A DNA stretch of 64,000 nucleotides, from the NCBI GenBank assembly GCA_041319085.1, contig CP101033.1, forward strand, positions 2,072,501 through 2,136,500, in the 5' to 3' direction. This DNA is from Aeromonas veronii. Its GTDB lineage: Bacteria > Pseudomonadota > Gammaproteobacteria > Enterobacterales > Aeromonadaceae. Below, piece by piece: positions 37,708-46,812 of the stretch (positions within the stretch are counted from its first letter, which is position 1; each line of letters begins with the position of its first letter). The position numbers and the translations under genes were made by a program. The notes below the pieces were generated by a model that saw only the letters and a program-made list of their open reading frames with translations, was not told where the DNA came from and did no database searches.

Positions 37708-39794
37708 TGGGCGATCACTCCGTCTGTCATCATGCTGCGCTGGCGAACGCCGCGCATACGCTCCTGCTCAGCCACAATGCGTTTGGCCAGCGCCTGCTGA
37801 CTTTCGCCTGGTAACTGGGTTACCTGCACTGTGGTATGGCTGTTGTCCTGATAGGTATTGCCACGGCTGCGACTTGAGGCAATGGCGGGCAGCGGAAGGT
37901 TGCTCGGCAGGCTGGCAGGTTTGCCCTGAGATTTATCATCACCAAATCCGAAGAATGACTTGGTAGATGCCCATGCGCTGCCCACGCCACCGGTGACCGC
38001 GTCCTTGGTGTCGTTCCACTTCTGCTTCACGCTGTCGATCATGCCGCCGATTTTGACCACGGCGGTCTCGAACTTGGCAACAATGTCATCCCACAGCGCC
38101 GTGAACCATGGCTTCAGCTTGTCCCAGTTGTCGTAAATCAGGTATGCCGCCCCGGCGATAGCGGTGATCGCCAGACCGATCGGGTTCATCAGCAGGGCGC
38201 GGCCCATCCAGATGATCCCGCGACCGGCAAACATGAATGCTTTGCCAAGCAGGGTTGGACCAGAGGCTGCAGCAGTCGTTGATGCGCCAGCAACGGCGGC
38301 ACCAGCAGAGACGCGATAGAACAGGCCTACCGTTGACAGGGCCGCCCCTTTGACAAAGGTGAAGGCATAGCCAAGCGCAAGACCGCCAACTTTCACGCTG
38401 GTAAGCGCGACCGCTGTGCCAACGATCGCCTTGGTCACCTTGGGGTTCTCTCTGGCGAAGTCAGCCACCACATTCACCAGTGGTGAGAGCACTTTGAAGG
38501 TGTCGTTGATGGCAGGCAGCAGCACTGATCCGAGATTGACAGCAACCTCTGAGGTGCGGTTCTTCATCAGCGTCCACTGGGCGTTTGTGGTTTGCAGGCG
38601 GGCGGCGAATTCGCGCGACATACTGCCTTTGGATGCTTCGCTATTGGCCAGTGCAAGCTGGCGGCGCCACTCTTCGGTGTTGTTGGCGAGCTTAGCCAGG
38701 GTATCGGAGTGCTCAAGGCCCACCAGCTCGACCATGACGCCAAGCTGTTTCTCTTTCGGCAGCTTACCGATCGCGGAAAGCACCTTCATCATGGTGCCGG
38801 TAGCGTCTTTCTGCATGCCCTTCTGAACGGCAGAGGACGAGATCCCCAGCTCTTTCAGGGCTGACTTGAAATTCTTGGTTCCCTTATCGGCGGCAGCAAA
38901 CTTCTGGAACATCGCATTGGTTGCTGTGCCAGCTGTTTCAGTGCGCTCGCCAAGGGTAAGCAGAGTCGAGCCAAGGGCGGCCATCTCCTGCCCTGTCACC
39001 TTGACGGCCGATGCCACGCCACCGGTTCTGGTCAGGAACTCGATGATATCGCCGCCTTTACTGATGGCGTTATCGTCCAGGTAGTTGATGGAGTCGGCCA
39101 ACTCTCCGATTGCCGGGATCGGGATCTTGAACAGTCCGGCAATCTTGCCCATGTTGTCGGCCAGCTCACCGGCTGGCAGCTCGAAGGCGTCAGCCATCAT
39201 GGCCGAGGTGCGGGTAAAGTCGATCAGCTGGTCACGCGCAACCCCCATACGGGAACCAGCGGTGACCATATCGGCAATATCATTGGTGGCAAGCGGGATC
39301 TCGCGACCGAGTTGCTGGATCTGCTTGCCCATCTCGTAATAGACAGCGGTGAGCTTGCCGCTCGAGTCGCGGGCGCCATCAACCTGCTTGGCAACCCCCA
39401 GCATGGCCGTTTCAAAGCTGGCAGCCATAACGACCGGGGATGCCACTGTGGCGCCAAGTGCGACGGTATCAAGGATTTGGCCGCGGTAGTCTGCCCGCTT
39501 GTCGAGGTTGGCTTTCTGGGCTTGCTGCACCTGATTCAGGCGCTGCTGGGCTGCCCGCATCTTGTCGATCTGCTGGGTAAGCTGAGCATAACGCTCACGC
39601 ATGCCATCAACATTGCGGCCTTGCTTGCCGAATGTCTGGATTGACTGAGACAGGAGCTTTTGCTGACGCTCGGCATTGCGAATAGCGGAGCCAACCTCGG
39701 CGACTCCACCTTTTACCGAACCAAATGCAGATTTGAGACTGGATGCAACCGCCCCGCCGATGGTGATGGTTGCCGAGAGTTTTTTATTGGCCAT
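37704..39794 (-). CDS. T: Tail tape-measure protein
   Basis: This 696-residue protein sets tail length. It starts with a coiled-coil segment (residues about 30-95), contains the TP901 family core (AASFETAMLGVAKQVDGARD, GVARDQLIDFTRTSAMMADAF, TGGVASAVKVTGQEMAALGS in the 125-280 range), and has hydrophobic stretches at 470-570 that may contact the host membrane during injection. It starts inside the end of the E' frame and overlaps U by 4 bases. Confidence 0.92.
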   Translation of the reverse strand: MANKKLSATITIGGAVASSLKSAFGSVKGGVAEVGSAIRNAERQQKLLSQSIQTFGKQGRNVDGMRERYAQLTQQIDKMRAAQQRLNQVQQAQKANLDKRADYRGQILDTVALGATVASPVVMAASFETAMLGVAKQVDGARDSSGKLTAVYYEMGKQIQQLGREIPLATNDIADMVTAGSRMGVARDQLIDFTRTSAMMADAFELPAGELADNMGKIAGLFKIPIPAIGELADSINYLDDNAISKGGDIIEFLTRTGGVASAVKVTGQEMAALGSTLLTLGERTETAGTATNAMFQKFAAADKGTKNFKSALKELGISSSAVQKGMQKDATGTMMKVLSAIGKLPKEKQLGVMVELVGLEHSDTLAKLANNTEEWRRQLALANSEASKGSMSREFAARLQTTNAQWTLMKNRTSEVAVNLGSVLLPAINDTFKVLSPLVNVVADFARENPKVTKAIVGTAVALTSVKVGGLALGYAFTFVKGAALSTVGLFYRVSAGAAVAGASTTAAASGPTLLGKAFMFAGRGIIWMGRALLMNPIGLAITAIAGAAYLIYDNWDKLKPWFTALWDDIVAKFETAVVKIGGMIDSVKQKWNDTKDAVTGGVGSAWASTKSFFGFGDDKSQGKPASLPSNLPLPAIASSRSRGNTYQDNSHTTVQVTQLPGESQQALAKRIVAEQERMRGVRQRSMMTDGVIAQ

Positions 39795-40202
39795 CGTCTT
39801 TGGGCAGCCCCTTTATCCACCAGATAAACCGTGACGTGCGCAGGGCGCTGATCTCCGCCAGTGACCAGCCAGTGTGCGAGGCCAGTGCTAACACCCCTTG
39901 GCGGATGTAGTAAGGTGCTAGTCGAGAAAAGCGGTATACGCACTCTGCAGGCGGCCATAGTCGCGGATCGGCAGTTTGCGAATGTCATCCGGGGCCAGAC
40001 CGCACAGGTTGGCAAAGGCGGTGATCTCGCGGGTGGCATCGCTGCCGGTCATCTGGGTGGTGATCTCTTGATCGCCAACGGTCGGCTCGCGCATGCGCAG
40101 CACGGCCACTTTGACACCGCCAATATCTGCAGGACGTGACAGGGTGATATCGGCGCTGCCGTCATCGTTGAATTTCAGGTATTCAGGGAGTTCTTTTTCC
40201 AT
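39784..40202 (-). CDS. gpE-E' product made by -1 frameshift (tail assembly chaperone)
   Basis: In the -1 frame relative to E, after the stretch GCTTTTCTC, the sequence encodes about 46 residues: PYYIRQGVLALASHTGWS then ISALRTSRFIWWIKGLPKDD, ending at 39,784 inside the tape-measure start. P2 and many tailed phages make a chaperone pair G/GT or E/E' by a -1 slip just before the first stop. A TTT codon on a TTTT run at about 39,925 permits such a slip. The heptamer is not the canonical T TTT TTG, so efficiency is uncertain. Confidence 0.6.
39918..40202 (-). CDS. E: Tail assembly protein E
   Basis: This 94-residue protein matches the Mu-like/P2-like gpE tail chaperone family: SADITLSRPADIGG, LRMREPTVGDQ and LCGLAPDDIRKLPIRDYGRL. 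It lies between the tail tube and tape-measure genes, the normal place for the chaperone. A longer frameshifted form E-E' probably also exists. Confidence 0.85.
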   Translation of the reverse strand: MEKELPEYLKFNDDGSADITLSRPADIGGVKVAVLRMREPTVGDQEITTQMTGSDATREITAFANLCGLAPDDIRKLPIRDYGRLQSAYTAFLD

Positions 40203-40250
40203 GGTGTCACCAGTAAGAAATGAGCCGGCAGGGCTGGCCTGCCAGCGGGA

Positions 40251-40757
40251 TTAGATGCCCAGTGCGTTGCGGGCAGCGGCCAGAATGTCTACGCCATTGA
40301 TGATGCGCACCATGTTCTCGGCGTCGATCTCGTGGATTACGCGATCGCCGTGCTGCATCTTGTAATAGGTCAGGCTCATGGCAACCTTGATCGGCGGCAG
40401 GCTGCCAGGCTTGCTGGTGCCGGGGTCGAGTTCGGTGATCTTGCCGCGCATGGTGTGTACCACCGCAGTGGTGGTGCCATCGAACGACTCGAGCTGCTCA
40501 CGCAGCACCAGCGGAACCCGGGCGCCTTCGGTCACGCCGAACAGAGCCAGCACGTTGCGGTCATAGGCCATCAGGCTGAAATCGGTCACCATCTTTTCCA
40601 TACCCATGGTCACATCAATGGGCACATCCATCCCACCAGCCCGAAACTCTTCGGTCTGCAGGGTCAGCTTGGGGGCGTTAAACTCATCGACCTGCCCGGC
40701 AAAGCCGCGGCCATCGACGAAGGCGTTAAAATTCTTGCGAATGTCGCGGGCTGCCAT
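40251..40757 (-). CDS. FII: Major tail tube protein FII
   Basis: This 168-residue protein matches the contractile-tail tube family (P2 gpFII): the N-terminal IRKNFNAFVDGRGFAGQ, VDVTMGMEKMVTDF-like segment and C-terminal LTYYKMQHGDRVIHEIDAEN. It polymerises inside the sheath. Its start lies 1 base from the sheath stop, so the two are co-translated. Confidence 0.93.
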   Translation of the reverse strand: MAARDIRKNFNAFVDGRGFAGQVDEFNAPKLTLQTEEFRAGGMDVPIDVTMGMEKMVTDFSLMAYDRNVLALFGVTEGARVPLVLREQLESFDGTTTAVVHTMRGKITELDPGTSKPGSLPPIKVAMSLTYYKMQHGDRVIHEIDAENMVRIINGVDILAAARNALGI

Positions 40758-42191
40758 TTAGAAGATCTCCGTGATGTAGTCGTTCACCAGATGGCTTCGG
40801 AACGTGATGTGCTCAGCCGGGTACACCGGAGTAAACTCAAAGTCGAAATAGATTTTACCCTGTGCAATCTGATCTGCAGTGTTCAGGTCTGGGTCAATCC
40901 AGCACTCACCACCAAGAATCGCGCCTTTGTTGACCAGACTGCGCAGGTAGGCGTTAACCCCCTCGGTCACGTCAGTGACGTAGTTCTTGGTGATGCCGCG
41001 ATCCACGGCCCACAGGTGATTCACCAGAATGGACTCGTTGATCATGTCTGCGGTACGCACCACGCAGAGGAAGGCCCACTTCTGATCGCTCGACAGAGTA
41101 CGGTTACCCCACAGACGATACCCATCCTCGCGGATGATGGTGGCGACCTTCTTCTCGTTGAGCAGGTTGGCCCGGCTACTGGTGTCGCCCAGGGTGAAAT
41201 CAATGGGACGCGCCGTGCCGATGATGCCGTTGATGTTCTGGTTCGACGGTGACCACCAGAATCCTCGCTCGTTATCGCTCTTTGCGATAAGCCCCGCAAC
41301 GCAGGGGGATGCCCATTCGGTGACGTTGTTGCCGTCTTCGTCGGTCTTGATGACCTTGGGATCAACGAGGAACACCCGCTTGCTACCAAAGTCGCCTGCG
41401 TAGGCGATGGCATCGGCGTCTGTGGTGTTGGGGCCATCAGCAATGATGACCGCGCGCATCTTCTCGGCGATACCGATCAGCTCGGCCACTACGGCGTTGC
41501 CAACGGTACCATAAGAAGCAGTTGCTGCTGCGCCGGTGCCACCGCCGCCAGTGAAAGCAACGGTCGGTGCCGCGGTGTAGCCGCTGCCGGCATCTTCCAC
41601 GATGACAGAGACTACCTTGCCAGCATCGGTACCGGTACCGAGCACTGCCTTGGCTTTGGCACCAGTGCCGCCACCGCCGCCAGATAGCTCAACGGTCGGG
41701 GCGCTGGTGTAGTTGGTGCCTTGGGTGGTCATAGTGATGGCTGTCACGCCGCCGCTAACCCGTTTGTCAGTGAAGCCAGGGGCGATCAGTACCTTGGGTG
41801 AGAAGCCCAGTGCAGACTTGGCGCCCAGGAAGGCGTGAACTCCTTCATAGTTGCCGGTCGTCGCGTTGACGCCACCAAGGATATTGGCCAGATTCAGGGT
41901 ATCGGTGGTGCCCTTCTCGACCCGCACCACCACAATTACGGCGCCGCACTGGTCAAAGATGGAGTCGATCGCCGCAGGCAGTGTGCCTTCGCCAGTGCCC
42001 AGCGTATCCAGACCCGCCGCCTCGCGACGACTGCCCGCGATTAACACCGGGGTATTAAGCGGGAACTTGGTGGCATCAGCATTGGGGGCGGTACCGATCA
42101 GGCCGATGACGCTGGAGCGAACGGTGGTGATAGGACGGGGACCGGAGTCAATATCGATGACCTCGATACCATGAAGGAACAGTTCAGACAT
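40758..42191 (-). CDS. FI: Contractile tail sheath protein FI with glycine-rich insertion
   Basis: This 477-residue protein has the sheath start LFLHGIEVIDIDSGPRPI and end WIDPDLNTADQIAQGKIYFD. Between about residues 155 and 235 it carries an inserted domain with two related units, NYTSAPTVELSGGGGGTGA and GYTAAPTVAFTGGGGTGAA. Typical P2 sheath is about 395 residues, so the difference equals this insert, probably a surface domain. The ATG was chosen for its GAGG site. It starts a transcription unit behind a terminator at 42,293-42,314. Confidence 0.92.
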   Translation of the reverse strand: MSELFLHGIEVIDIDSGPRPITTVRSSVIGLIGTAPNADATKFPLNTPVLIAGSRREAAGLDTLGTGEGTLPAAIDSIFDQCGAVIVVVRVEKGTTDTLNLANILGGVNATTGNYEGVHAFLGAKSALGFSPKVLIAPGFTDKRVSGGVTAITMTTQGTNYTSAPTVELSGGGGGTGAKAKAVLGTGTDAGKVVSVIVEDAGSGYTAAPTVAFTGGGGTGAAATASYGTVGNAVVAELIGIAEKMRAVIIADGPNTTDADAIAYAGDFGSKRVFLVDPKVIKTDEDGNNVTEWASPCVAGLIAKSDNERGFWWSPSNQNINGIIGTARPIDFTLGDTSSRANLLNEKKVATIIREDGYRLWGNRTLSSDQKWAFLCVVRTADMINESILVNHLWAVDRGITKNYVTDVTEGVNAYLRSLVNKGAILGGECWIDPDLNTADQIAQGKIYFDFEFTPVYPAEHITFRSHLVNDYITEIF

Positions 42192-42257
42192 GTGCTTGGC
42201 CTCGATGGACACGGTTTAAGATCGTGCAGTCATCATGGCGTTGCGGTGTGCTCCCAT

Positions 42258-42273
42258 CCTCTTGGGGGATTTC
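42258..42273 (-). repeat. Dispersed 16-bp prophage repeat, copy 1
   Basis: GAAATCCCCCAAGAGG on the minus strand, in the gap between the tail-fibre operon terminator and the sheath gene. Copies 1 and 3 share a longer 27-bp identity around the core. Confidence 0.9.
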
Positions 42274-42292
42274 CAGTGGACGGAGCAATAGA

Positions 42293-42314
42293 AAACCCCG
42301 CCGGAGCGGGGTTT
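42293..42314 (-). terminator. Terminator between tail fibre and sheath operons
   Basis: On the minus strand AAACCCCGC-TCCG-GCGGGGTTTTC forms a compact terminator. P2 has the same break between genes G and FI, after which FI has its own late promoter. Confidence 0.85.
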
Positions 42315-42327
42315 GCATGTTGTTCCA

Positions 42328-42735
42328 TTAGATGACTTTGTCAGGTTCGGTAGGCCACTGAGGAGACTCAGGCCATCCAGGCTTGCTGCGAACATCCGGC
42401 AGCTCGTAGCGATAGCGCTGCCATTGCGCCAACAGCTCGACATCGGCCTCCTTGGCATATCCGCCATCCACGGCAGGGCGTAGGCGTTCAATCTCGCCTG
42501 CGGCGGCGTGATCGAGCTGGGTCAGCATCAGCTCTGCCATCTGTTGCGCTGACGGTTCCGGGCGGCCCTGCAAAACAGGATATCCATCGACTATGGCGAT
42601 CTCTTGCTGGTCACTCTGGCCGTTGACCAGCCGTTCATAGTCCCCCGGCCTGAGCTCGACCGCGGTGTGTGGAATATTGTCGCCATGAATCGCCGTCAGG
42701 TAGAACCCTTTGGACTCAGGATCGTATTTGTACAT
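42328..42735 (-). CDS. G: Tail fibre assembly protein
   Basis: This 135-residue protein fits the tail-fibre assembly chaperone family (P2 gpG-like): N-terminal KYDPESKGFYLTAIHG, a central EIAIVDGYPVLQGRPEPSAQQ and a C-terminal LLAQWQRYRYELPDVRSK. It follows the fibre gene directly, as usual. Such proteins aid folding or attachment of the fibre tip. Confidence 0.85.
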   Translation of the reverse strand: MYKYDPESKGFYLTAIHGDNIPHTAVELRPGDYERLVNGQSDQQEIAIVDGYPVLQGRPEPSAQQMAELMLTQLDHAAAGEIERLRPAVDGGYAKEADVELLAQWQRYRYELPDVRSKPGWPESPQWPTEPDKVI

Positions 42736-42744
42736 GATGGTCTC

Positions 42745-43815
42745 CTAATATCCGATGGCGATGTATCGCATGATGTAGTTGCTTCCTGATGCTGCCTTGA
42801 CCCCGATTTGATAGGTCGATAACGACGGGAAACCCATGGCGGCAGTGGGATAAATGGCGCCTGCAGGGTTGTCAAAGGTACATACCCCTTGAAATGCCGC
42901 AGTTGGGAATGCGATGGGCAATGAACCGGTGGCAGTTGAGTTTGTAGTCACAGAAATACTGCCCCACTGAATGATCAGCCCCCCCATCCATGTAGGAAAC
43001 GCAAGATACCCAGAGTAAGAGAAGGATGCAGCAAAGCCTGCGCGCAACTTCTTTGGGGTTATTGCAACATCATCTGCTGCACCCGCATTCGTCTGCGCCT
43101 GAGTTGCTACTTTCATCAATCCAAGCACGTCTTCACTGGCTTGCTTTACCCACCCCCATAGGCTTTTAACAGTGACCGCCGCATCAGCTTTCTGATTGGC
43201 AGCGGTGGTTTCATTCACTTCGGTTTGGGTCGCGTAGCGGGTAAATCCCTTGGCTGTTTCTGTAGCATTGGGATGTTCATCAGAAAACAACAACACTGTT
43301 GTGCCAACAGATATCGCACCTGCGGTAGCCAGGTACCATACTTTGCCAGCGTTGATAGTCCCCTCCTCTACCGAGACACGGGCCCCGCTGCTCAGCTTGG
43401 TGCCATCATCCGCATCGGTAGCGCGGGTCCAGCTTTGAGCGGCCACCAGGTAGATGCCGTTCTGGGCGGCGGCAGTCTGATCTTTTACCAGCACACGATC
43501 GCCAACCGTCAGCGCCACGCCGTCGATGGTCTGGGCGCCAGATAGGGTGATATTTGCCACGGTGGCAGCGCGCACGCTCTGTTTGGCGTCCAGCTTCTGC
43601 AGCTCGCCCTGCACATAGGACTGTGATGCGATCCATGCTGGGGCAAGCTGGCCTGAATTGAGTTGGTCGATCTGTTGTTTCAGAAATGCAGTTCGGTTGG
43701 CCAGCCCTTTCGCCTGGGCGTTGGCAATGCCATTGGGGCCGCCAAGCACCGGATCCGTGGTTTCTATTTGATAGATGCCAGCATCATAGCTGGGGGTCTC
43801 TGTTACGTTTGCCAT
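42745..43815 (-). CDS. H: Tail fibre protein
   Basis: This 356-residue protein begins with a tail-collar type N-terminus (PSYDAGIYQIETTDPVLGGPNG by position 8-29, then NRTAFLKQQID). A middle section, positions about 80-180, has the VRAATVANITLSGAQTIDG pattern of fibre shaft proteins, and the C-terminus resembles gpH-type tips (WMGGLIIQWGS, FPTAAFQGVC). It is the likely receptor-binding protein. It is short compared with P2 gpH (669 residues). Confidence 0.85.
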   Translation of the reverse strand: MANVTETPSYDAGIYQIETTDPVLGGPNGIANAQAKGLANRTAFLKQQIDQLNSGQLAPAWIASQSYVQGELQKLDAKQSVRAATVANITLSGAQTIDGVALTVGDRVLVKDQTAAAQNGIYLVAAQSWTRATDADDGTKLSSGARVSVEEGTINAGKVWYLATAGAISVGTTVLLFSDEHPNATETAKGFTRYATQTEVNETTAANQKADAAVTVKSLWGWVKQASEDVLGLMKVATQAQTNAGAADDVAITPKKLRAGFAASFSYSGYLAFPTWMGGLIIQWGSISVTTNSTATGSLPIAFPTAAFQGVCTFDNPAGAIYPTAAMGFPSLSTYQIGVKAASGSNYIMRYIAIGY

Positions 43816-44381
43816 TATGCAGTCCCGTAGTTATAGGTGCCGTCATAACGAAGTGCCCCGTCATACAGGTTGGCAACCTCGGTGTAAATCAATGCGACCA
43901 GGTGGCAGCGGGCCGGCGCGGTATATTTCAGGATGCGGCGCACCTGCCCTGCCTGTTTGTTGGTGATCGGTCGGTCGAGAATGACCCGGTACTTTGCCCA
44001 CTCATCAGGCGAGCCAAAGGTTGATAGACCGTCATACTTGAGAATTCCGTTATAGGTTGCCCCGTAAATTCCCTCGATGATCTGCGCCGTGCCGTAACCA
44101 GCGTTGGCCAGCGCGCGGCGCACCGACCACACAGAACCCTTGCGACGTTGCACCAGCACTGCCTCGCGGATGGTCTGGCGCTTGGCCTCATCAGACCAAT
44201 CCGGTGACCACTCATCACAGCCGAACGCCCACGCCAGCCACGGCAGCAGATCTGACGGGCAGTTATCAGCGCTCCATATTTCGCGGGTGCGGATCGGCAC
44301 ATCAGACAGGCGGGCAACGGTCATCGCCAGCGCAACCTCTTGGGCGCTGGCGCTGGATGGCAGCAGGTGGCCGCTACTCAC
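43815..44381 (-). CDS. I: Baseplate/tail protein I
   Basis: This 188-residue protein matches P2 gpI: LLPSSASAQEVALAMTVAR, LLPWLAWAFGCDEWSPDW (by position) and an RRALANAGYG segment. gpI is a wedge component of the baseplate. It lies between J and H as in P2, with short overlaps on both sides. Confidence 0.9.
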   Translation of the reverse strand: MSSGHLLPSSASAQEVALAMTVARLSDVPIRTREIWSADNCPSDLLPWLAWAFGCDEWSPDWSDEAKRQTIREAVLVQRRKGSVWSVRRALANAGYGTAQIIEGIYGATYNGILKYDGLSTFGSPDEWAKYRVILDRPITNKQAGQVRRILKYTAPARCHLVALIYTEVANLYDGALRYDGTYNYGTA

Positions 44382-45273
44382 GGATCACCCCGGCAGTGAT
44401 ATTGATGGCGGTGCAGTGCGGCGCCTGATTCCACTGGATAGGGATATCAGCCGCCGGTGAAGAGAGGTTGACCTTCTGCACCCCTGGCCGGCGCAGCGCG
44501 GCATAGACCCCATCGAGGGTGATATCCATCCCTAGCTTGTGCATCTCGGCGGCATAGGCTTGGGCGCTGGCAGTAGCGGCATCCAGCACCTGCTGTTGTC
44601 CAACCCCGGGGAACATATCGAGCACGGCGGTGATCTGGAAATTCACCACGTCAGCGGCAGACACTGCCACCGTGTCGCACAGCGGCCGCACGATCTCTGC
44701 GTTGGTGGCAGCAATCACGGCATCCAGTGTGGCCTGTGGCGGCACCCCAGAACCGGTGCGAGACAGCACGGCAATATTGACGCGGCCAGGCACCAGGCTA
44801 TCAACCCCCACATCCAGCACATCGCCTGATGCGCTGAGTGCGTGATAGGTGTAACTACCGATCGATCCAGCGGTGGTGTACCCCTCGAACGACAGCAGGA
44901 TGCGCAGGCGGTAATCATCGTTCTCCTCCATCACATCCTCAGTCGGTGGGGTGGCGGTTGGATCACCCGGGGTAATAATCAGGCGCGGCACATTGTTGTT
45001 GGCACCGATCTGATCCAGATCGGCATCATTGGCGAACGCCAGCATCACCGCCTTGGCAGACTCGTTGGCCCGCTGGCGGATAAGCAGCTCACGATACGCT
45101 GCTACCTCGAGGATCTTGAATGCCGGGTCACTCTCCACCAGCGCAGAAAAAGAGGGGTCACGACTGATCAGGTCAGCCACCATCTCGGAAAGAATGGTTT
45201 CGTAGTCGAGCTGTTCTACCACCACCGGCGGAGGAAGTTGAGACAGATTGACGGCAGTAAAGGCGCTGGTCAT
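44374..45273 (-). CDS. J: Baseplate assembly protein J
   Basis: This 299-residue protein matches P2 gpJ: an N-terminal NLSQLPPPVVVEQLDYE, LIRQRANESAKAVMLAFA and GDVLDVGVDSLVPGRVNIAVLS segments. It is a wedge protein on the edge of the baseplate. It overlaps W by 4 bases and I by 8 bases. Confidence 0.92.
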   Translation of the reverse strand: MTSAFTAVNLSQLPPPVVVEQLDYETILSEMVADLISRDPSFSALVESDPAFKILEVAAYRELLIRQRANESAKAVMLAFANDADLDQIGANNNVPRLIITPGDPTATPPTEDVMEENDDYRLRILLSFEGYTTAGSIGSYTYHALSASGDVLDVGVDSLVPGRVNIAVLSRTGSGVPPQATLDAVIAATNAEIVRPLCDTVAVSAADVVNFQITAVLDMFPGVGQQQVLDAATASAQAYAAEMHKLGMDITLDGVYAALRRPGVQKVNLSSPAADIPIQWNQAPHCTAINITAGVIRE

Positions 45274-45608
45274 TTGATAACAATTCCATCAATCAGAACT
45301 TGCTGGCCGTCTGGCAGATACTCGCCATACAGATCCAGCTCGATATAACCGGGGGATGCGACAACAGCCTGTACCTGCTCCAGGCTGAAACGGGGTTCCC
45401 ATTGCTGTAGCGCCTCCGCCGTGGCGGCGTAGATGTCGATCAGCGTGGCGCGATTCATGGGGGCATCAATCAGACTGGGGATCCGGCTGCCGTAGGTGCG
45501 GCGCATCACCCGGGTGCCGATACGGGTACCCAATATGTCGGTGATGCTTTGGCGCAGGTGCTGGATCCCGCTCAGGCGCTGGCCTGTGAGTGAATTGGTG
45601 CCGTTCAT
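45270..45608 (-). CDS. W: Baseplate protein W (gp25-like)
   Basis: This 112-residue protein has the gpW/gp25 pattern GIQHLRQSITDILGTRIGTR and MRRTYGSRIPSLIDAPMN. gp25 proteins are baseplate wedge components. I chose the ATG that aligns with P2 W. A GTG 33 bases upstream is also possible, and in that frame copy 2 of the dispersed repeat would again encode EIPQE. Confidence 0.88.
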   Translation of the reverse strand: MNGTNSLTGQRLSGIQHLRQSITDILGTRIGTRVMRRTYGSRIPSLIDAPMNRATLIDIYAATAEALQQWEPRFSLEQVQAVVASPGYIELDLYGEYLPDGQQVLIDGIVIK

Positions 45609-45640
45609 GGTTGCATTGTTGCCAGCTCCCCCGCTCAGCA

Positions 45641-45656
45641 CCTCTTGGGGGATTTC
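45641..45656 (-). repeat. Dispersed 16-bp prophage repeat, copy 2
   Basis: GAAATCCCCCAAGAGG on the minus strand, 2 bases after the V stop codon, in the V-W gap. Confidence 0.9.
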
Positions 45657-45658
45657 CG

Positions 45659-46222
45659 TCAGACTGGGCCGTCTGAGTTCGCGCTGCCGCGCTGGATGCC
45701 GCTGTGGGCGTGATCTGACCCGATATTCTTGCCGTTGTGGGTCACCTGCCCGCCCTGCATATCAATACCGCCAGCGGTGATGACAAATTTCACGCCGCCA
45801 ACGCCAAGGGCAATCTGGCCGCGATCGGCGGTGATAGTGGTTCCGCCGATGGTGGCGTTCAGGGTGTGACTGGCGCTGTCATAGCTGATGGTGGTGCCGT
45901 CAGGGTAGGTCTCTTTATCAAGACTGCCGCTGCTGGCCGGTGCCGGATTGGCCGATGAGTAGAGACTGCAAACAATGATCGCCTGCCCAAGATCGCCGTA
46001 TGGCGACAGGATCACCACCTGCTCACCGATGCTGAGCGGGCTCCATGTCTTGGTGCTACCTGCCCGCCGGGCACCGAACGGCAGCCAGTCAGACTCGAAA
46101 CCGGAGACGGCGATTTTGACCCTGGGCGCATCGGGATCGGTGAAGTCGGTCTCTGTCACCTCCCCCACTCTGATCAGGTTGGCAATCTGGCGCGACAACT
46201 CGCCAAGGCTGTAATCGCTCAT
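45659..46222 (-). CDS. V: Baseplate spike protein V
   Basis: This 187-residue protein resembles P2 gpV: an N-terminal OB-fold region (NLIRVGEVTETDFTDPDAPR, QVVILSPYGDLGQAI) and a C-terminal beta-helical tail (GGTTITADRGQIALGVGGVK) ending in HNGKNIGSDHAHSG. That last segment with HAHSG resembles the metal-binding spike tip in P2 V. It pierces the outer membrane. Confidence 0.9.
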   Translation of the reverse strand: MSDYSLGELSRQIANLIRVGEVTETDFTDPDAPRVKIAVSGFESDWLPFGARRAGSTKTWSPLSIGEQVVILSPYGDLGQAIIVCSLYSSANPAPASSGSLDKETYPDGTTISYDSASHTLNATIGGTTITADRGQIALGVGGVKFVITAGGIDMQGGQVTHNGKNIGSDHAHSGIQRGSANSDGPV

Positions 46223-46812
46223 GGTGCCACCTGAGTGTATTTATCCTCATTACCAAGGCCAATATCAGGCGCAACACCGCTGAAAATAGTGGTCGGTGTG
46301 ATGCCTTCATCGGTCCAGACGGTTTCTCCGAGGTGCAACCGCTGCTGCCATTCCACCCGCCACACTTCGAACTGGGAGAGATCCTGATCCTGCCGGCGGC
46401 CCATCACCGAGAAGTCGTCCTGATAGGCGCCGATCACCATCGCCTCACCGGTGGGCAACTTCTTGGCAGGGTCGGCAGGGTTGGTCCATCGGCGCATTCG
46501 CAGCCACGCCTCGAGCGCGGCGGCCAGCATTCTGATGGATAGCTTGGCCTTGGCCATGCTGCCAGGCTGCGGCCTGAACCCGATCACCAGCTCTGCCTCG
46601 AACTTTGCCAGCACCGCCAGCTGCTCGGTGCCCGGGTCGTTATCGGGATCCGCTTCCAGCTCGGTGAGCTCCAGCAGACATGCCGGGGTAACCAGTGATT
46701 TGCGATCTTCGCGGTAGAATTCGACCGTTTGCAGGTTCGGGAAGGCGGACTTGATATCGGCCACGATGGCATCATGCACCACGGAGAGATCGATATTGGT
46801 ATTGGCGTTCAT
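46219..46812 (-). CDS. Tail completion-type protein, unassigned
   Basis: This 197-residue protein lies between the minor tail protein Z-like gene and V, with 4-base overlaps. It has a helical N-terminus and an ELxELE...FEAELVIGFR beta region. Position and size suggest a tail terminator or completion protein, but I recognise no exact family. Confidence 0.7.
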   Translation of the reverse strand: MNANTNIDLSVVHDAIVADIKSAFPNLQTVEFYREDRKSLVTPACLLELTELEADPDNDPGTEQLAVLAKFEAELVIGFRPQPGSMAKAKLSIRMLAAALEAWLRMRRWTNPADPAKKLPTGEAMVIGAYQDDFSVMGRRQDQDLSQFEVWRVEWQQRLHLGETVWTDEGITPTTIFSGVAPDIGLGNEDKYTQVAP

